DNA from: Rhodoplanes tepidamans
GTDB taxonomy: Bacteria > Pseudomonadota > Alphaproteobacteria > Rhizobiales > Xanthobacteraceae
Direction: 5' to 3'
Length of the DNA stretch: 64,000 bases
Assembly: GCF_030813915.1 (NCBI RefSeq)
Contig: NZ_JAUSUJ010000003.1
Location: 310,001 to 374,000, forward strand
Shown: positions 1 to 9,600 of the stretch, piece by piece
How the letters are laid out: every line of letters begins with the position of its first letter
How positions within the stretch are numbered: the first letter of the stretch is position 1
The notes under the pieces: model-generated
What the model was told of the DNA's origin: nothing
Seen by the model: only the letters and a program-made list of their open reading frames with translations
Database searches by the model: none
Made by a program: the position numbers and the translations under genes

Positions 1-3000
1 AACGTCGCCGTGACGCCGTCCGGCACCGTGATCGTGTCCGCCGTGATCGAGACGGAGCGGAAGCCGCTGTCGCCGAAGAGCGTGGCCGGAAGATAGAACG
101 TGCCGTCGCCGGGGTCGGTGCCGCCGATCTGCACCGCACCATCGAGCGTCAGGACGAGGCTGCCGCCGGATCCGGCCGCAAAGGCCCGCAAATCGAGGGC
201 CGCGAGGGCGGCGCTGTCGAGGCCGCCGAGCCTGATCGAGCCGGCATCGCCGTAGCTGACGCCGACCTCGCCCGCCAGTGATTTGTACCAGCCGCCGCCG
301 GACACGTCGATGATCGCGCCCGGCGCGACCGTGAGCGCCCCGTTGAGCGCGACCGAGCCGCCGTCGACGGTCGGTGCGACCGCGCCGGTGGAGGCGCTAT
401 TGTACCACTCCCCGCCGACGTCCAGCACCGCCGTCGAGCCGAGCGTCAGGTTGCCCGTGGTGACGTAGACGGAACCGCCGGGACTCGTGATGGAGCCGTC
501 GAGCACCGCGTGTGTCGTGATGCTGGTCGCGGCGTTCGCGCCGATCGAAAGGCTCGTGCCGGCCGCCAGGTCGACACGGGCGTCGGCCGCCAGCGTGAAC
601 GTGCCGTTGAAATAGAGCTCGATCGTCCCGAGGCCGGAGCCGGACAGCATGTCGTCGTTCAGATAGACCGTCTTGGCGTAGACCGCATTGGTGCCGCCGG
701 AGATGTCGGAGAACGACGACGGCAGAGCCGACGACGCCGTGAAGCCGGACGGAAGCGTCACGGGATTCGACGTGATCACGATGTTCGAGGCGAGCCAGAG
801 CCGGTCTTCGTTGCCGGCGCCGCCGACGATCAGCGTGCCCGCCGTCGCCGTCTGCCCGCTCGCCGCCTGGTGCTCGCCGGTGATGACCCCGGCCTCGATC
901 GCGCCTTCGAGCACGAGGCCCGACCCCTGATAGATCGCCAGCGACCCGGCGGCTCGACCCTCGGTGTAGCCCTCCTCCCAGGTCGAGGTGCGGCGAAGCT
1001 TGTTGGAGTAGGTTTCCGTGACGCCCCAGCGGTCGTGGCCGACCACCGTGTCGCCGGCGAGGCCGACATAGACGCGGTCCGGCGTCGCCTCGCTGATGTC
1101 GTAGATCTTGCCGTCCGCGCCGAGCAGCTTGGTCGTATCGACCAACCCCGCCGTGTAGGTGACGGCACCACCCGAGATGTCGATCACCGAGCCGGAGCGG
1201 GTGATGATGTCGCCGCCGGACTTCAGCGTGATCGTGCCGCCGGTCGTCGCCAGCTCGGCCAGCGTCGTCGTCCCGGTGCCGACCCATCCGGTGACGTCGG
1301 CGAGCGGGGTGCCGACCCAGGCGCCGGTCTCGCCGTCCACCCAGTCGACCCCGGACATGACGCTGTCCGTGAAGGTGCCGCTCTTGCGCTTGTCGACATA
1401 GATGGTCTCGCCGGTCAGCCAGGAGTCCGCGTAGAGCACGCTGTCGCGCAGCTCGTTGACCCGCAGCTCGGCCGCGACGACGTTGCTGCTCACCGACAAC
1501 GTCACGTCGGCGAGACCCGCGACGCTCACATAGGCGTCTTCTCCGATGTAGATGCGGCTGCCGTCGTTCTGCTTGCTGGTGTCGGACGAGTTCGGCTCGT
1601 CGGAGGCGTCCGCAGCCGCGCTCGCCACCGCGACGATGGTGCCGGAGACCGCGACCACGCTGGCGTTGGATTCGATGTCGATCAGCAGGCCGCGCAGCGT
1701 GATGCTGCCCGGCGTGTAGAGTGTGTCCGTCGCGCTCGTCTCGATCGTCGAGGTGTCGGTGAGATCGGGCTCGACCAGGGTCACGCTGCCCACGCCGAGC
1801 GTCAGCGTCCCGGGCGACCAGTGATCCAGGCGACTGTAGTCGAGCGAGGAGGAGTGGGCGTACATGCCCTGGCCCCAGGCGCGCAGGATGATCTCGCCGG
1901 CCTGGTTGTCCAGCGCGGTCGTCGCGTACAGGGCGCCGAGCTGGTTCACCTCGCGTCCCTGCATGATGATCACGCCGCGCTCCGACGTGACGATGCCGGT
2001 GTTGGTGACGCTGTAGCCGACCGAGGCCGCCCGCTCGACCATCGGCGTCAGCACCTGGGCGTAGAGGCTCTTGGTGTAATTGCCGTAGGCGGTCCACTTG
2101 CCGATTGCGCCCATGTAATCGGAGTAGTTGTACAGGAACTTCGAGGGCGCCGAGACCGCCACGTCGAGGCCGCGGACCGTCGTCAGGAGACCGTCGACGT
2201 ATCCGAGCCGGTCGCTCAGCCAGACGTTCTCGCCCGCCGCCAGGATGACCTGACCGTCGGGCGCCGCGATGATGCCGGCATTGGTGACGTGCGGCGCGAA
2301 CAGCAACGCCTTGCCGCCGCTCGCGGTCGTGATCACGGCACCGGCCTCGACCGTCACGTCGCCCGGGGCGTCGCCGAGCACCAGCGCGCCGGTCTGGCTG
2401 TCGGCCGCCTTGTTGGTGGCCGGTGCGGAGCCGTAGACGCCGAACGTGGGGATGCCGTAATTATTGCCGCCGGTCACGGCGACGTAGAGCTGCGTGTTGA
2501 TGCCCGCCTGGAGCTGGGCGTTGGTGAGGCTGAGCGAGGAGGCGACCAGCGCGCCGACATTCACCTGGGACGTGCCGCCGAACACGATGCCGTTCTGGTT
2601 GATGACGTAGACCTGCCCCTCGGCCTTGATGGTGCCCAGGATCTGGCTCGGCGCCGCGGTCGGGTCGAGCACGCGGTTGAGCGCGACCCAGTTGGCGACG
2701 TCGCTGCCGCCCGCCGTCTGGTTGAAGTAGAGGTCGGTCGCGGCGCCGACGTTGAAGCTCTCCCAGGTCAGGATCGCCTTCTGCTCGGTCTGCTTCACCT
2801 CGACCGTCGTGCGGCCGGCGGCGGTGGTCGACGAGGTCGGCAGATTCGCGCCCTGCCAAAGGTCCGTGGTGCTGTAGGTGGTCGCGGTCGGGGTGGCGCC
2901 GCTCGCCGGCACCAGCCCGCCCGCCGTGAGCCCGTTCGGCACCGTGCTGGCCGCCGCCGCGGCGGCGGCTCGCGCCGCCGCCTGGGCGTCGCGCATGCTC

Positions 3001-3245
3001 CTGAGCGAGGTCTTGAGCCGGGTGAGCGCCTGCGTGGCGGCCGTCTGGGCCGCCTGCGTCGATGCCGTTGCGGCGGTCGCCGCCGCGGCGGCGGCGCTCG
3101 CGGTCGCCCGCGTGTCGCGGAGGCTGCCGGCATGGGCATCCGAGCCGGCCGCGAGGGCGATCATGCTGGTGCCGGCGAGAAGGCCCGCCCAGCGGAGCCC
3201 TCGGAGCGACAGCGGGGAGCGGGGGGCGAGCGCGCGAATGGGCAT
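1..3245 (-). CDS. TpsA1: filamentous haemagglutinin-like two-partner secretion exoprotein, 3' end off window
   Basis: Giant secreted beta-helix exoprotein exported by a TpsB partner. About 1,081 codons are visible and the frame is still open at base 1, so the C-terminus is missing. The ATG at 3245 is followed by a signal peptide of about 38 residues ending near DAHAG. Next come an Ala/Thr/Gln-rich helical stretch (about 40-100) and the TPS/haemagglutination-activity domain with WESFNVG, DLYFNQTAG, NWVALNRVLDP and QNGIVFGG. After that are repetitive Gly/Ser/Thr/Val beta-helix sequence and blocks such as GADGKIYDI and TPDRVYVG. It is much closer to TpsA3 (34496-45379) than to TpsA2. It is the last visible gene of cassette A, 135 bp after fecR. 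Family assignment is firm; the cargo and target are unknown. Confidence 0.9.
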   Translation of the reverse strand, partial: MPIRALAPRSPLSLRGLRWAGLLAGTSMIALAAGSDAHAGSLRDTRATASAAAAAATAATASTQAAQTAATQALTRLKTSLRSMRDAQAAARAAAAAAASTVPNGLTAGGLVPASGATPTATTYSTTDLWQGANLPTSSTTAAGRTTVEVKQTEQKAILTWESFNVGAATDLYFNQTAGGSDVANWVALNRVLDPTAAPSQILGTIKAEGQVYVINQNGIVFGGTSQVNVGALVASSLSLTNAQLQAGINTQLYVAVTGGNNYGIPTFGVYGSAPATNKAADSQTGALVLGDAPGDVTVEAGAVITTASGGKALLFAPHVTNAGIIAAPDGQVILAAGENVWLSDRLGYVDGLLTTVRGLDVAVSAPSKFLYNYSDYMGAIGKWTAYGNYTKSLYAQVLTPMVERAASVGYSVTNTGIVTSERGVIIMQGREVNQLGALYATTALDNQAGEIILRAWGQGMYAHSSSLDYSRLDHWSPGTLTLGVGSVTLVEPDLTDTSTIETSATDTLYTPGSITLRGLLIDIESNASVVAVSGTIVAVASAAADASDEPNSSDTSKQNDGSRIYIGEDAYVSVAGLADVTLSVSSNVVAAELRVNELRDSVLYADSWLTGETIYVDKRKSGTFTDSVMSGVDWVDGETGAWVGTPLADVTGWVGTGTTTLAELATTGGTITLKSGGDIITRSGSVIDISGGAVTYTAGLVDTTKLLGADGKIYDISEATPDRVYVGLAGDTVVGHDRWGVTETYSNKLRRTSTWEEGYTEGRAAGSLAIYQGSGLVLEGAIEAGVITGEHQAASGQTATAGTLIVGGAGNEDRLWLASNIVITSNPVTLPSGFTASSALPSSFSDISGGTNAVYAKTVYLNDDMLSGSGLGTIELYFNGTFTLAADARVDLAAGTSLSIGANAATSITTHAVLDGSITSPGGSVYVTTGNLTLGSTAVLDVGGEWYNSASTGAVAPTVDGGSVALNGALTVAPGAIIDVSGGGWYKSLAGEVGVSYGDAGSIRLGGLDSAALAALDLRAFAAGSGGSLVLTLDGAVQIGGTDPGDGTFYLPATLFGDSGFRSVSITADTITVPDGVTAT

Positions 3246-3330
3246 CGTCGTCTCTCGATTGTCGATCGGGAAGGCGCCCGTCTGAAGCGCCGAGTCACCC
3301 GGAGACACCGGCCCGGCGGAGAATCCTCAA

Positions 3331-3349
3331 CGGTTTTTTATGAATTTCC
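3331..3349 (-). promoter_or_regulatory. AT-rich promoter candidate between fecR1 and tpsA1
   Basis: In an otherwise very GC-rich gap, the minus strand reads CGGAAATTCATAAAAAACCG, about 100 nt before the tpsA1 ATG. GGAAAT is the -35 hexamer of the E. coli FecI-dependent fecA promoter (known from that system). No matching TGTCCT-type -10 is seen 17 nt downstream, so this is an inference. The same GGAAATT occurs in the equivalent gap before tpsA2. Confidence 0.4.
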
Positions 3350-3380
3350 GATGTCGGCCGGCGATGCCCGTCGGGTCGGG

Positions 3381-4346
3381 TCAGGTCAGGAGCACGAGTC
3401 CGCCCGGCAGGGTGTGGCCGCGGAGCCCGAAGCCCCGCTCGATCTGCAGCAGGGCGTCGTTCGGCCGGTCGATCCGGAATCGCGCATTGACGGGCGCGCG
3501 GCCGGCTTCGGCATTGAGCAGGACGATGCGGCCGTTGCGATGGCGATTGAGCTCCTCGATCACCTCGGCGAGCGGCGTCATCTCGAAGACCAGGACGCCC
3601 TCCTGCCACGCCGCCGCGACCGCCGGGTCGACCGGTGCGACCCGGCCCAGCGCGCCGGCGTCGTAGACGACCCGCTCGCGCGGCGCCAGATCGACCGTCG
3701 CGGCCCCGACGGCCACCCGCACGTGTTCTCCGGACAGACAGGTCACGCAGACGCGCGCGCCGGTCACCCGGACGTCGAAGTGAGCGGCCCGCGCCGAGGC
3801 CCGCCCGGACGCGGCGTCGACGTCGAGTGGCTTCGAGCGCGCCGCACCGGTCCGGAACGACGCCTCCCCGGCGATCAGCTGGATGACATCGGCGGTCGGG
3901 CCGAGCGACACGGACATGCTGGTTCGGCTGTTGAGCTGGACCGAGACGTCGGAGGCCACGGCGATGCTCCGCTGCTCGCCCGCACCCGTGCGGTAGTCCG
4001 CCGCCAGCTCGGAAAGCGACGGCCACAGCGACAGTGGCGGGCGGGTGAGCAGGAGACCCGCGGCCGAGGCGGCGAGCGCCCCGCCGAGCAGGGCGCGGCG
4101 GCCGATCGGCCCCGCCCGGCGCGCCCGCAGGAGGCGCCGCTCGTCGTCGCGCAGGCCCTGGCCGGCGAACCCCAGGGCCCGCCAGAGCCGGCTCGCGTCG
4201 TCGAACGCGGCGGCATGCGTGGGGCTGCGCGCGCACCAGCTCTCCAGGGCGCGCGCATCCGCCACCGTCGCTGCACCGGAATGAAGGCGACGCACCCAGG
4301 CGTGTGCCTCCACCTCGATCGACGAGAGCTCGACGTCGGTGGTCAC
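3381..4346 (-). CDS. FecR-family anti-sigma factor / signal transducer, cassette A
   Basis: 321 aa inner-membrane regulator expected to hold its cognate FecI sigma factor and pass on a periplasmic signal. The N-terminal DUF4880-like domain (about 10-60) contains AHAWVRRLHSG and PTHAAAFDDASRLWR. A GRRALLGG motif with a hydrophobic segment follows (about 82-102), then PPLSLWPSLSEL. The periplasmic FecR domain has the SVQLNSRTSMSV and IQLIAGEASFRT segments and a CxxCLxG motif. The C-terminal lobe ends GLRGHTLPGGLVLLT, the region that in FecR proteins contacts the STN domain. The ATG overlaps the fecI stop as ATGA, indicating translational coupling. tpsA1 follows 135 bp downstream. Confidence 0.93.
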   Translation of the reverse strand: MTTDVELSSIEVEAHAWVRRLHSGAATVADARALESWCARSPTHAAAFDDASRLWRALGFAGQGLRDDERRLLRARRAGPIGRRALLGGALAASAAGLLLTRPPLSLWPSLSELAADYRTGAGEQRSIAVASDVSVQLNSRTSMSVSLGPTADVIQLIAGEASFRTGAARSKPLDVDAASGRASARAAHFDVRVTGARVCVTCLSGEHVRVAVGAATVDLAPRERVVYDAGALGRVAPVDPAVAAAWQEGVLVFEMTPLAEVIEELNRHRNGRIVLLNAEAGRAPVNARFRIDRPNDALLQIERGFGLRGHTLPGGLVLLT

Positions 4347-4903
4347 GTCCCCGCCCTCCTCCGCTTCACGCGGCGCGCGCAGTGCTCCTGCGCCTTCTTC
4401 AGCTCCTTCTCGACCAGGCTCGCCGAAATCCCGAAGCGGGCGGCGATCTCCCGATGCGACGCACCGTCGAGCCGCACGGCGAGCAGGATGTCCCGCCGGC
4501 GGGGCGGCAGCTCGCGCAGCGCGGCGCTCAGCCGGTCGAGATCCAGGCGGTCCTCCAGAACGCGCTGGGCGCTCGGCGCGTCGTCGGCGACGTGCATCAG
4601 CGCGTCGATGTCGCCGGGCCCGAGCAGGCGGTTCTCCGAGCGGATCCGGTTGAGCGCGGCATTGTACGCGGCCCGCAGCAGATAGGCGCCCGGATTGCGG
4701 AGCTCGCCGGCGATCTCGGTGCCGTGGAGACGCAGATAGGTGTCCTGGAGCGCATCGTCGGCGCGGTCGGAGGAACCGAGACGCCGTGCGAGACGATCGC
4801 GGAGATCGGTGTAGCGCTCGACGAGATAGGTCCGCAGCGTGTCGGCGTGCGACCCCTGCCGTGCCGGCGGCATCCGCCCGGCCGGCGCGCCCTGGTCATC
4901 CAT
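4343..4903 (-). CDS. FecI-type ECF sigma factor, cassette A
   Basis: 186 aa RNA polymerase sigma factor of the extracytoplasmic-function, FecI-like group. Region 2 (about 20-90) contains RYTDLRDRLARRLGSSDRAD and DALQDTYLRL. Region 4 (about 115-170) contains LPPRRRDIL and the helix-turn-helix SHREIAARFGIS. It probably directs transcription of the neighbouring tpsA or of the cassette itself when its FecR partner signals. The ATG at 4903 overlaps the end of the upstream STN gene by 8 bp and the stop overlaps fecR by 4 bp, so STN, fecI and fecR form one tightly coupled operon. Confidence 0.93.
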   Translation of the reverse strand: MDDQGAPAGRMPPARQGSHADTLRTYLVERYTDLRDRLARRLGSSDRADDALQDTYLRLHGTEIAGELRNPGAYLLRAAYNAALNRIRSENRLLGPGDIDALMHVADDAPSAQRVLEDRLDLDRLSAALRELPPRRRDILLAVRLDGASHREIAARFGISASLVEKELKKAQEHCARRVKRRRAGT

Positions 4904-5816
4904 GGCGCTGCGACGCCTCGAGCGACGGACAGCCGGTACGGGCCCCCGGCGGCTGCGGCAGGAGCAGGATCGTGAACGGCTGCGCCATGCGGGGGGGCGG
5001 AGCCTCGCCCACCGACGCCGACCGCAACGCGCCGAGGACGGCCGCGTCGCGCTCGGGCGAGCCGGTGGAGCCCAGAAGTCTCGGCGTCGTGATGCCCCCC
5101 GAGGGCGTGATCCAGAAGCTGACCGCCAGCCGATAGCCGCCCGGGCGGGTGACGGCGCGCAGGCAGAGGACGTCGTTGACGGCCGCCTGCAGCACGCCCG
5201 AGTAGCGACGCTCGGTCACCGTCTGGCGGGCCAGCGCCGCGGCGGCGACCGCCCGTGCCGACGTCACGGGGCGGGTGCGGGGATCCTCGGGAACCACGAC
5301 GAAGGTCGTCTCGGTCGTGCGCACCGCCTGCAATCCCGTGTCTCTCAGAAGCAAATCGAGAGCCTCGTCGGCGTCGAGCGTTCCCTGGACGGTATGGGAG
5401 CTGCGCCCCGTCGCCAGCGTTCCGTTGTAAGCGGCCATGCGCCCGGTTCGCCGGCTGTAGGCCTCCAGCGCGGCGGCGAGCGGTTGGGTCGGGATGTCGA
5501 ACCAATGCGGCCCGGCCGGCGCGACGGACGCCGTCTCGGCGCCGGCGTCGCGCGCTCCCGGCAGGCCCGGGACGGTGAGCAGCGCGATCGCGACGGCGAG
5601 CACGCGCGCGCGCCGCCGGCCGGCACGGCCACGTTCCGGCTCGGCCGCTCCGAGCCGCACTCTTCTGCCACCGTCCGATCTGGCCACGCGGGTCGCACCT
5701 CGACCACGAGGATACAGGCCGGCCGGCGACAGAGCCGTGACGGGCGGCTCACCGGGACCGCGCCACGGTCTCGCGACGTCTCCGCCGGATCCCGGCGGGC
5801 AGCGCCTGATCCTCAC
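4896..5816 (-). CDS. STN-domain / TonB-C-like signalling protein, cassette A
   Basis: 306 aa exported protein without a beta-barrel, resembling VreA of the P. aeruginosa PUMA3 system. A hydrophobic signal segment lies at about 70-88 (VLAVAIALLTVPG). An STN domain follows at about 104-175 (WFDIPTQPLAAALEAYSRRTG). A TonB-C-like domain at about 200-288 ends in APPPRMAQPFTILLLPQ. Cys218 and Cys296 have counterparts in the cassette B and D homologues and could form a disulphide. The start is uncertain. The frame opens at GTG 5816, which leaves an Arg-rich 70-residue leader. GTG 5687, preceded by GAGGT, would give a more normal signal peptide and leave room for the promoter-like sequence at 5842-5859. 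Confidence 0.82.
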   Translation of the reverse strand: MRIRRCPPGSGGDVARPWRGPGEPPVTALSPAGLYPRGRGATRVARSDGGRRVRLGAAEPERGRAGRRRARVLAVAIALLTVPGLPGARDAGAETASVAPAGPHWFDIPTQPLAAALEAYSRRTGRMAAYNGTLATGRSSHTVQGTLDADEALDLLLRDTGLQAVRTTETTFVVVPEDPRTRPVTSARAVAAAALARQTVTERRYSGVLQAAVNDVLCLRAVTRPGGYRLAVSFWITPSGGITTPRLLGSTGSPERDAAVLGALRSASVGEAPPPRMAQPFTILLLPQPPGARTGCPSLEASQRHG

Positions 5817-5841
5817 GAGCCCACCCGTTTACGAACCGGAT

Positions 5842-5859
5842 GTGACAGATCGATGATCC
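5842..5859 (-). promoter_or_regulatory. Pho-box-like element upstream of STN gene, cassette A
   Basis: On the minus strand this reads GGATCATCGATCTGTCAC, a 7-4-7 arrangement. The second half (CTGTCAC) matches the PhoB half-site CTGTCAT/C fully. The first half keeps only TCAT. It is weaker than the elements at 31974-31991 and 47898-47915 and is reported because the same arrangement recurs. Confidence 0.3.
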
Positions 5860-5965
5860 GCGGCAGGACGGCGCCGACGGAGCCGGAGGACGGATGACGT
5901 CGGGGCCGATCGGGCTCGGCTCGACCCGCCGCCCCGGCGCACCGATCGGAACTGCACGACCGTCG

Positions 5966-6640
5966 TCACCGCCCTCCGGGCGTCCCCTCCTCCGCACCGG
6001 CATCGGCGAGGCTGCGCCGCTCGGCCGGGGTGAGGTAGCGGCGCTCATCGTCGCCCAGCGCCCCGGCGCCGATCACCTGGACGGCGCTCCGGGTGTCGTA
6101 CCGGGGCTGGAGGGAGTCGCCGGCCGCGTCGGACCGCGGACCGAGGCGGCGGCGCTCGTCCTCGTCGCCGTCGCGCGCCGGGTCGCCGCCACCGCCATAG
6201 CCGAGGATCTCGACGATGATCACCGAGGGGCGATCGCCCGGGGTCGCCTGCTGGGCCGCGTCCCTGACGGCGTCCGCCGCCGCCTTGTCCTTGGTCTCCA
6301 CCGCGAGCGTGGCGACCGACGGAGCCGGCTTCGCCAGTCCCTTGATCTCGCCGGAGGACGAGATGTTGTCGACGCCGCGGATCTCCAACGCCCCGACATA
6401 GACGAAGCCGGAGCTGCTGATGCCGGCGTCGCCGGCATTGATGATGCCGTTCGGGGCATAGAGATCGATGTCCGACGGCAGGGCGTCGGCGGTGCCCTTC
6501 TGGGTCGAGATGCCGCTGCCGGTGAAGCTCGGGTTGGTCCGGTAGGAGATGTTGCCGTCGTCGGTGAGCGAATAGCTGCGCGCCGGCGTGGTGAGGGCCG
6601 ACTTCCTGCCCTTGCCGGCGTCGATGTCGCCGAAGGTCGC
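5966..6640 (-). pseudogene. C-terminal remnant of tpsA2, in frame after an internal TGA
   Basis: These 224 codons continue the tpsA2 frame directly after the TGA at 6641-6643. They encode the conserved C-terminus shared with TpsA3, including GDIDAG, INAGDAGI, TKDKAAADA, GDRPSVIIVEILGYGGG and an acidic/Arg tail. Segments of this kind belong to the DUF3739-type C-terminal region of large alphaproteobacterial haemagglutinin-like proteins. No plausible independent start with a ribosome binding site is seen. It is either lost from the product, made by stop-codon read-through, or separated by a base-call error. Confidence 0.85.
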
Positions 6641-6643
6641 TCA
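6641..6643 (-). other. In-frame TGA replacing a conserved Trp in tpsA2
   Basis: TpsA2 reads GGDITV, stop, ATFGDIDAG. TpsA3 reads GGGIVMW, STEGDIDAG at the same place. A single G-to-A change of TGG gives the stop. The frame is unchanged on both sides and stays open to the natural C-terminus at 5966. Confidence 0.9.
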
Positions 6644-9600
6644 CACCGTGATGTCGCCGCCGCGCGCGGTGAGGACGCGCGACTTGTTGATGATCGTGCC
6701 CTCGCCGGTGACGATCCGGATGTCGCCGCCGTTGATGGTGAGCACACCGTTCCGCTCGCCGGTCGCGGTCGAGGAGAGCGCGCTGACCTGCAGGATGCCG
6801 CCCGGCGCGACGATGTCGAGATCGCCGCCGCGGTAGGTGCGGATCGCCGACACGTCCATGATCACGTCGCCCTGCCAGCCGGGGCCGCCGGCCTGCTCGG
6901 CACCGGGAAACAGGGTGGCGATGGCGGCGTAGCCGCGCTCGTAGCCGAGCCCGTCGGGACCGAGGCCGTCGACCTGACCGCGGCCCGCTGCCTTCAGCTC
7001 GGCGGAGAGCACGCGCTCGACGAGAATCTTGCGATGCTCGGCGTAGCGCGGATCCTGGAAGGCCGAGAAAGCCGCAGCCTCGGACAGCGTCGCGTCGCCC
7101 GTGACCTGGCGCATGAAGGCGACGAGGTCGTCGAGGTAGAGCGGCCGCCCGTCCTTCACCAGATGGGACGGCATGGCCGAGACATTGGCCGGGTCGAGAT
7201 AGGCGGCCGCGAAGGCGTCGTAGCGCGGATCGTCCGCCGTGCCGGCCAGCACCGTGAGATCGGCGCCCTCGCGGGGCAGGTCCGGGTTCCGGTAAGTGAC
7301 GGGCGAGCCCGCCGGTGCGGTCGCGGCCGGCGGCGTCTCGCCGTTGCCGACCGTCTCGATGCCGCCGCCGCGGCCGAGGAACACGTCGCGCCCGGCCTCG
7401 GCCAGGACGAAGCCCGGCCCGTCCACCGTGATGTAGCCGCGGCCGAGATTGAGGTCGCGGCCGGCGGCGATCAGCGTGAGGTCGGAGGCGCGGTTGTTCT
7501 GGATGCGCGCCTGCAGGTTGACGACGTCGTGCCCGGCCCGGAACCAGGTCTGCTCGGCGAAGAAATGCGCCGGCACGATGGAGGTGGAGCTCGCGGGATC
7601 TCCGTTGGTGATGTCGCCGGTGACGGCGTAGATCCGGCTCGGCTCGTCGTCGTCCGCGTGCAGCAGCCCGTCGCGATAGTCACCGCGCGACCCGATCCGG
7701 ACGGTTCCGAACAGCTCGCCGCCGTCGACGGTGGGAAGCCCGACCAACGCCGTCACCGAGGGGGCGTTCGCGAGCGGGCGCAGGACGGTGCCGATGAAGT
7801 CGAGCGCGACCGGCGACAGATAGATGTTCGAGCGCAGCTCGACCGATCCCCGCGCCCAGATGTCGATGTTGCCGTCGGCGGCCGGATAGATCGTGACGGC
7901 CGACAGGCCGACATCGCCGTCGGCCGCGATCACCTTGGTGCGCGCCGGCAGATAGGCGAACGCCGTCATCGCACCGGCGCGGCTCGAGCCGTTCTCCGAA
8001 TTGTAGTTGGACCAGGCCGGCGTCACGACCCGCAGCGACTCGGCGTCGACCGAGACGTCGACGTCACCGCCGACCGACAGCAGCGTCACCGACGAGCTCT
8101 CGCCATAGGTCGAGAACGCGCTGCGGGGGGCGTTGTACTCGGTCCCGACCTGATCCTTGGACTGGGCCCACAGGGTCGGATTGCTGGCCGACAGCACGTC
8201 GATCGAGCCGCCGGCCGTGACCGTGAGATCGGCGTCGCCGAGCGCCAGCACGGTGCGGATCGGCACCACCTCGCCGATGACGTAGCTGTCCGGGCTGTAG
8301 TCGTAATGGATGTTGGTGGTGCGGTTCGAGGTGACGGCGCCGCCCGCCGCCACGGTGCCGCTGCCGCCGTCGACATAGTACGCCCCGCCGACGATGTCGC
8401 GGCCGGCCTGCACGCGCAGGTCGCCGCCGCCGGTGATCGCGACGGTCTTGGCCTCGTTGGCGGTGCGTCCGCCGCCGACCCGGCCCTGGGTCGGCGTCGC
8501 GGCCGAGACGTTGACGACGTCGCGGCCGGCGGTCAGCGTGACGTCGCCACCGCCCAGGGCACCGATGCCCTGCTGGAAGTTCGAGAACCTGATCCACCAC
8601 GCGGTCTGGCGGTTCTCCGTGAAGGCGCCGGTGCCGATGTCGCCGGCGTTGGGAACGCCGGTGTCGGAGGCGCCCTCCCGCCACAGCCAGTCGACGATCA
8701 TCTGGTCGCTCGCCGTCAGCGTCACCACGTCGTTCTGGGCCGTCACCGACACGTCGCCGCCGCCCTGCGTGAACACCGGATCGTAGACGTTGCCCGTGTA
8801 GGTGCCGCCGAGCGAGGCATCGGCGACCCTGGCGCCCGCGCTGTAGATCACCGAGGTCTGGTCGGTCAGCACGACGTCGCGCCCGGCCGCGACCGCGATC
8901 GAGCCGGTGCCGGTGCGGACGCGGACGTCGGTGCCGAGCCGCACGCTGCCGGTGTCGGCGGCCAGTGCCCCGAGCGGCTGCACCGACAGCGGGTCGGCGG
9001 CGGCGAGGTCGGCCCCCCCGACCAGGCGGTAGGACCACGACGCGGTGTCGGCGAGCACCTCGGCGCTCGCTGCGGCCGAGGAGAAGCCGTCCGACAGGCT
9101 GCCGTTCAGGACCAAGTTGCCGGCGGCGCGCAGCGTGAGCACGCCGGCCTCCCCGCCGGTGCGCTCGCCGTGCAGGTCGACCGCCGCGGTCAGCGTCAGG
9201 TCGCCGGTCGATGCCAGCTCGACGCCGGGGACGAGGTGGAACGTCGCGTCGCCGGCGCGGCCGAGCGCCGCCTCGATCGTGGCGGCGTGGGCCGACATGA
9301 AGGCGGCGGCGTCCGCGAGCGCGCCGGGCAGCGACGCATCGACCGAGGTCGTGGCGTAACTGCGATAGGCCTCGGCGACGATCGTGCGCGCCGTCATGGT
9401 GGCGGCCGCGCTCGCCAGCTTCACCGTGCCGGCCGCATCGTCCCGCTGGAAGCGCAGGTGGATCTCGCCGCCGCCGGCGCGCCCGCCGGTCGCCGAGAGG
9501 GTCGCGCCCGCCGCGAGATCCATGGTGCCGGTCGCGGCGACGAGCGCGATGGTGCCGGACGACTCGTCGGCATCGGACGCGTCGGCGAGCAGGCGGGCGC

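Noticed and set aside
6641-6643. The TGA in tpsA2 read as selenocysteine.
   Set aside because: The paralogue has Trp rather than Cys here, no SECIS-like hairpin is apparent right after the codon, and no selenocysteine machinery is in the window.
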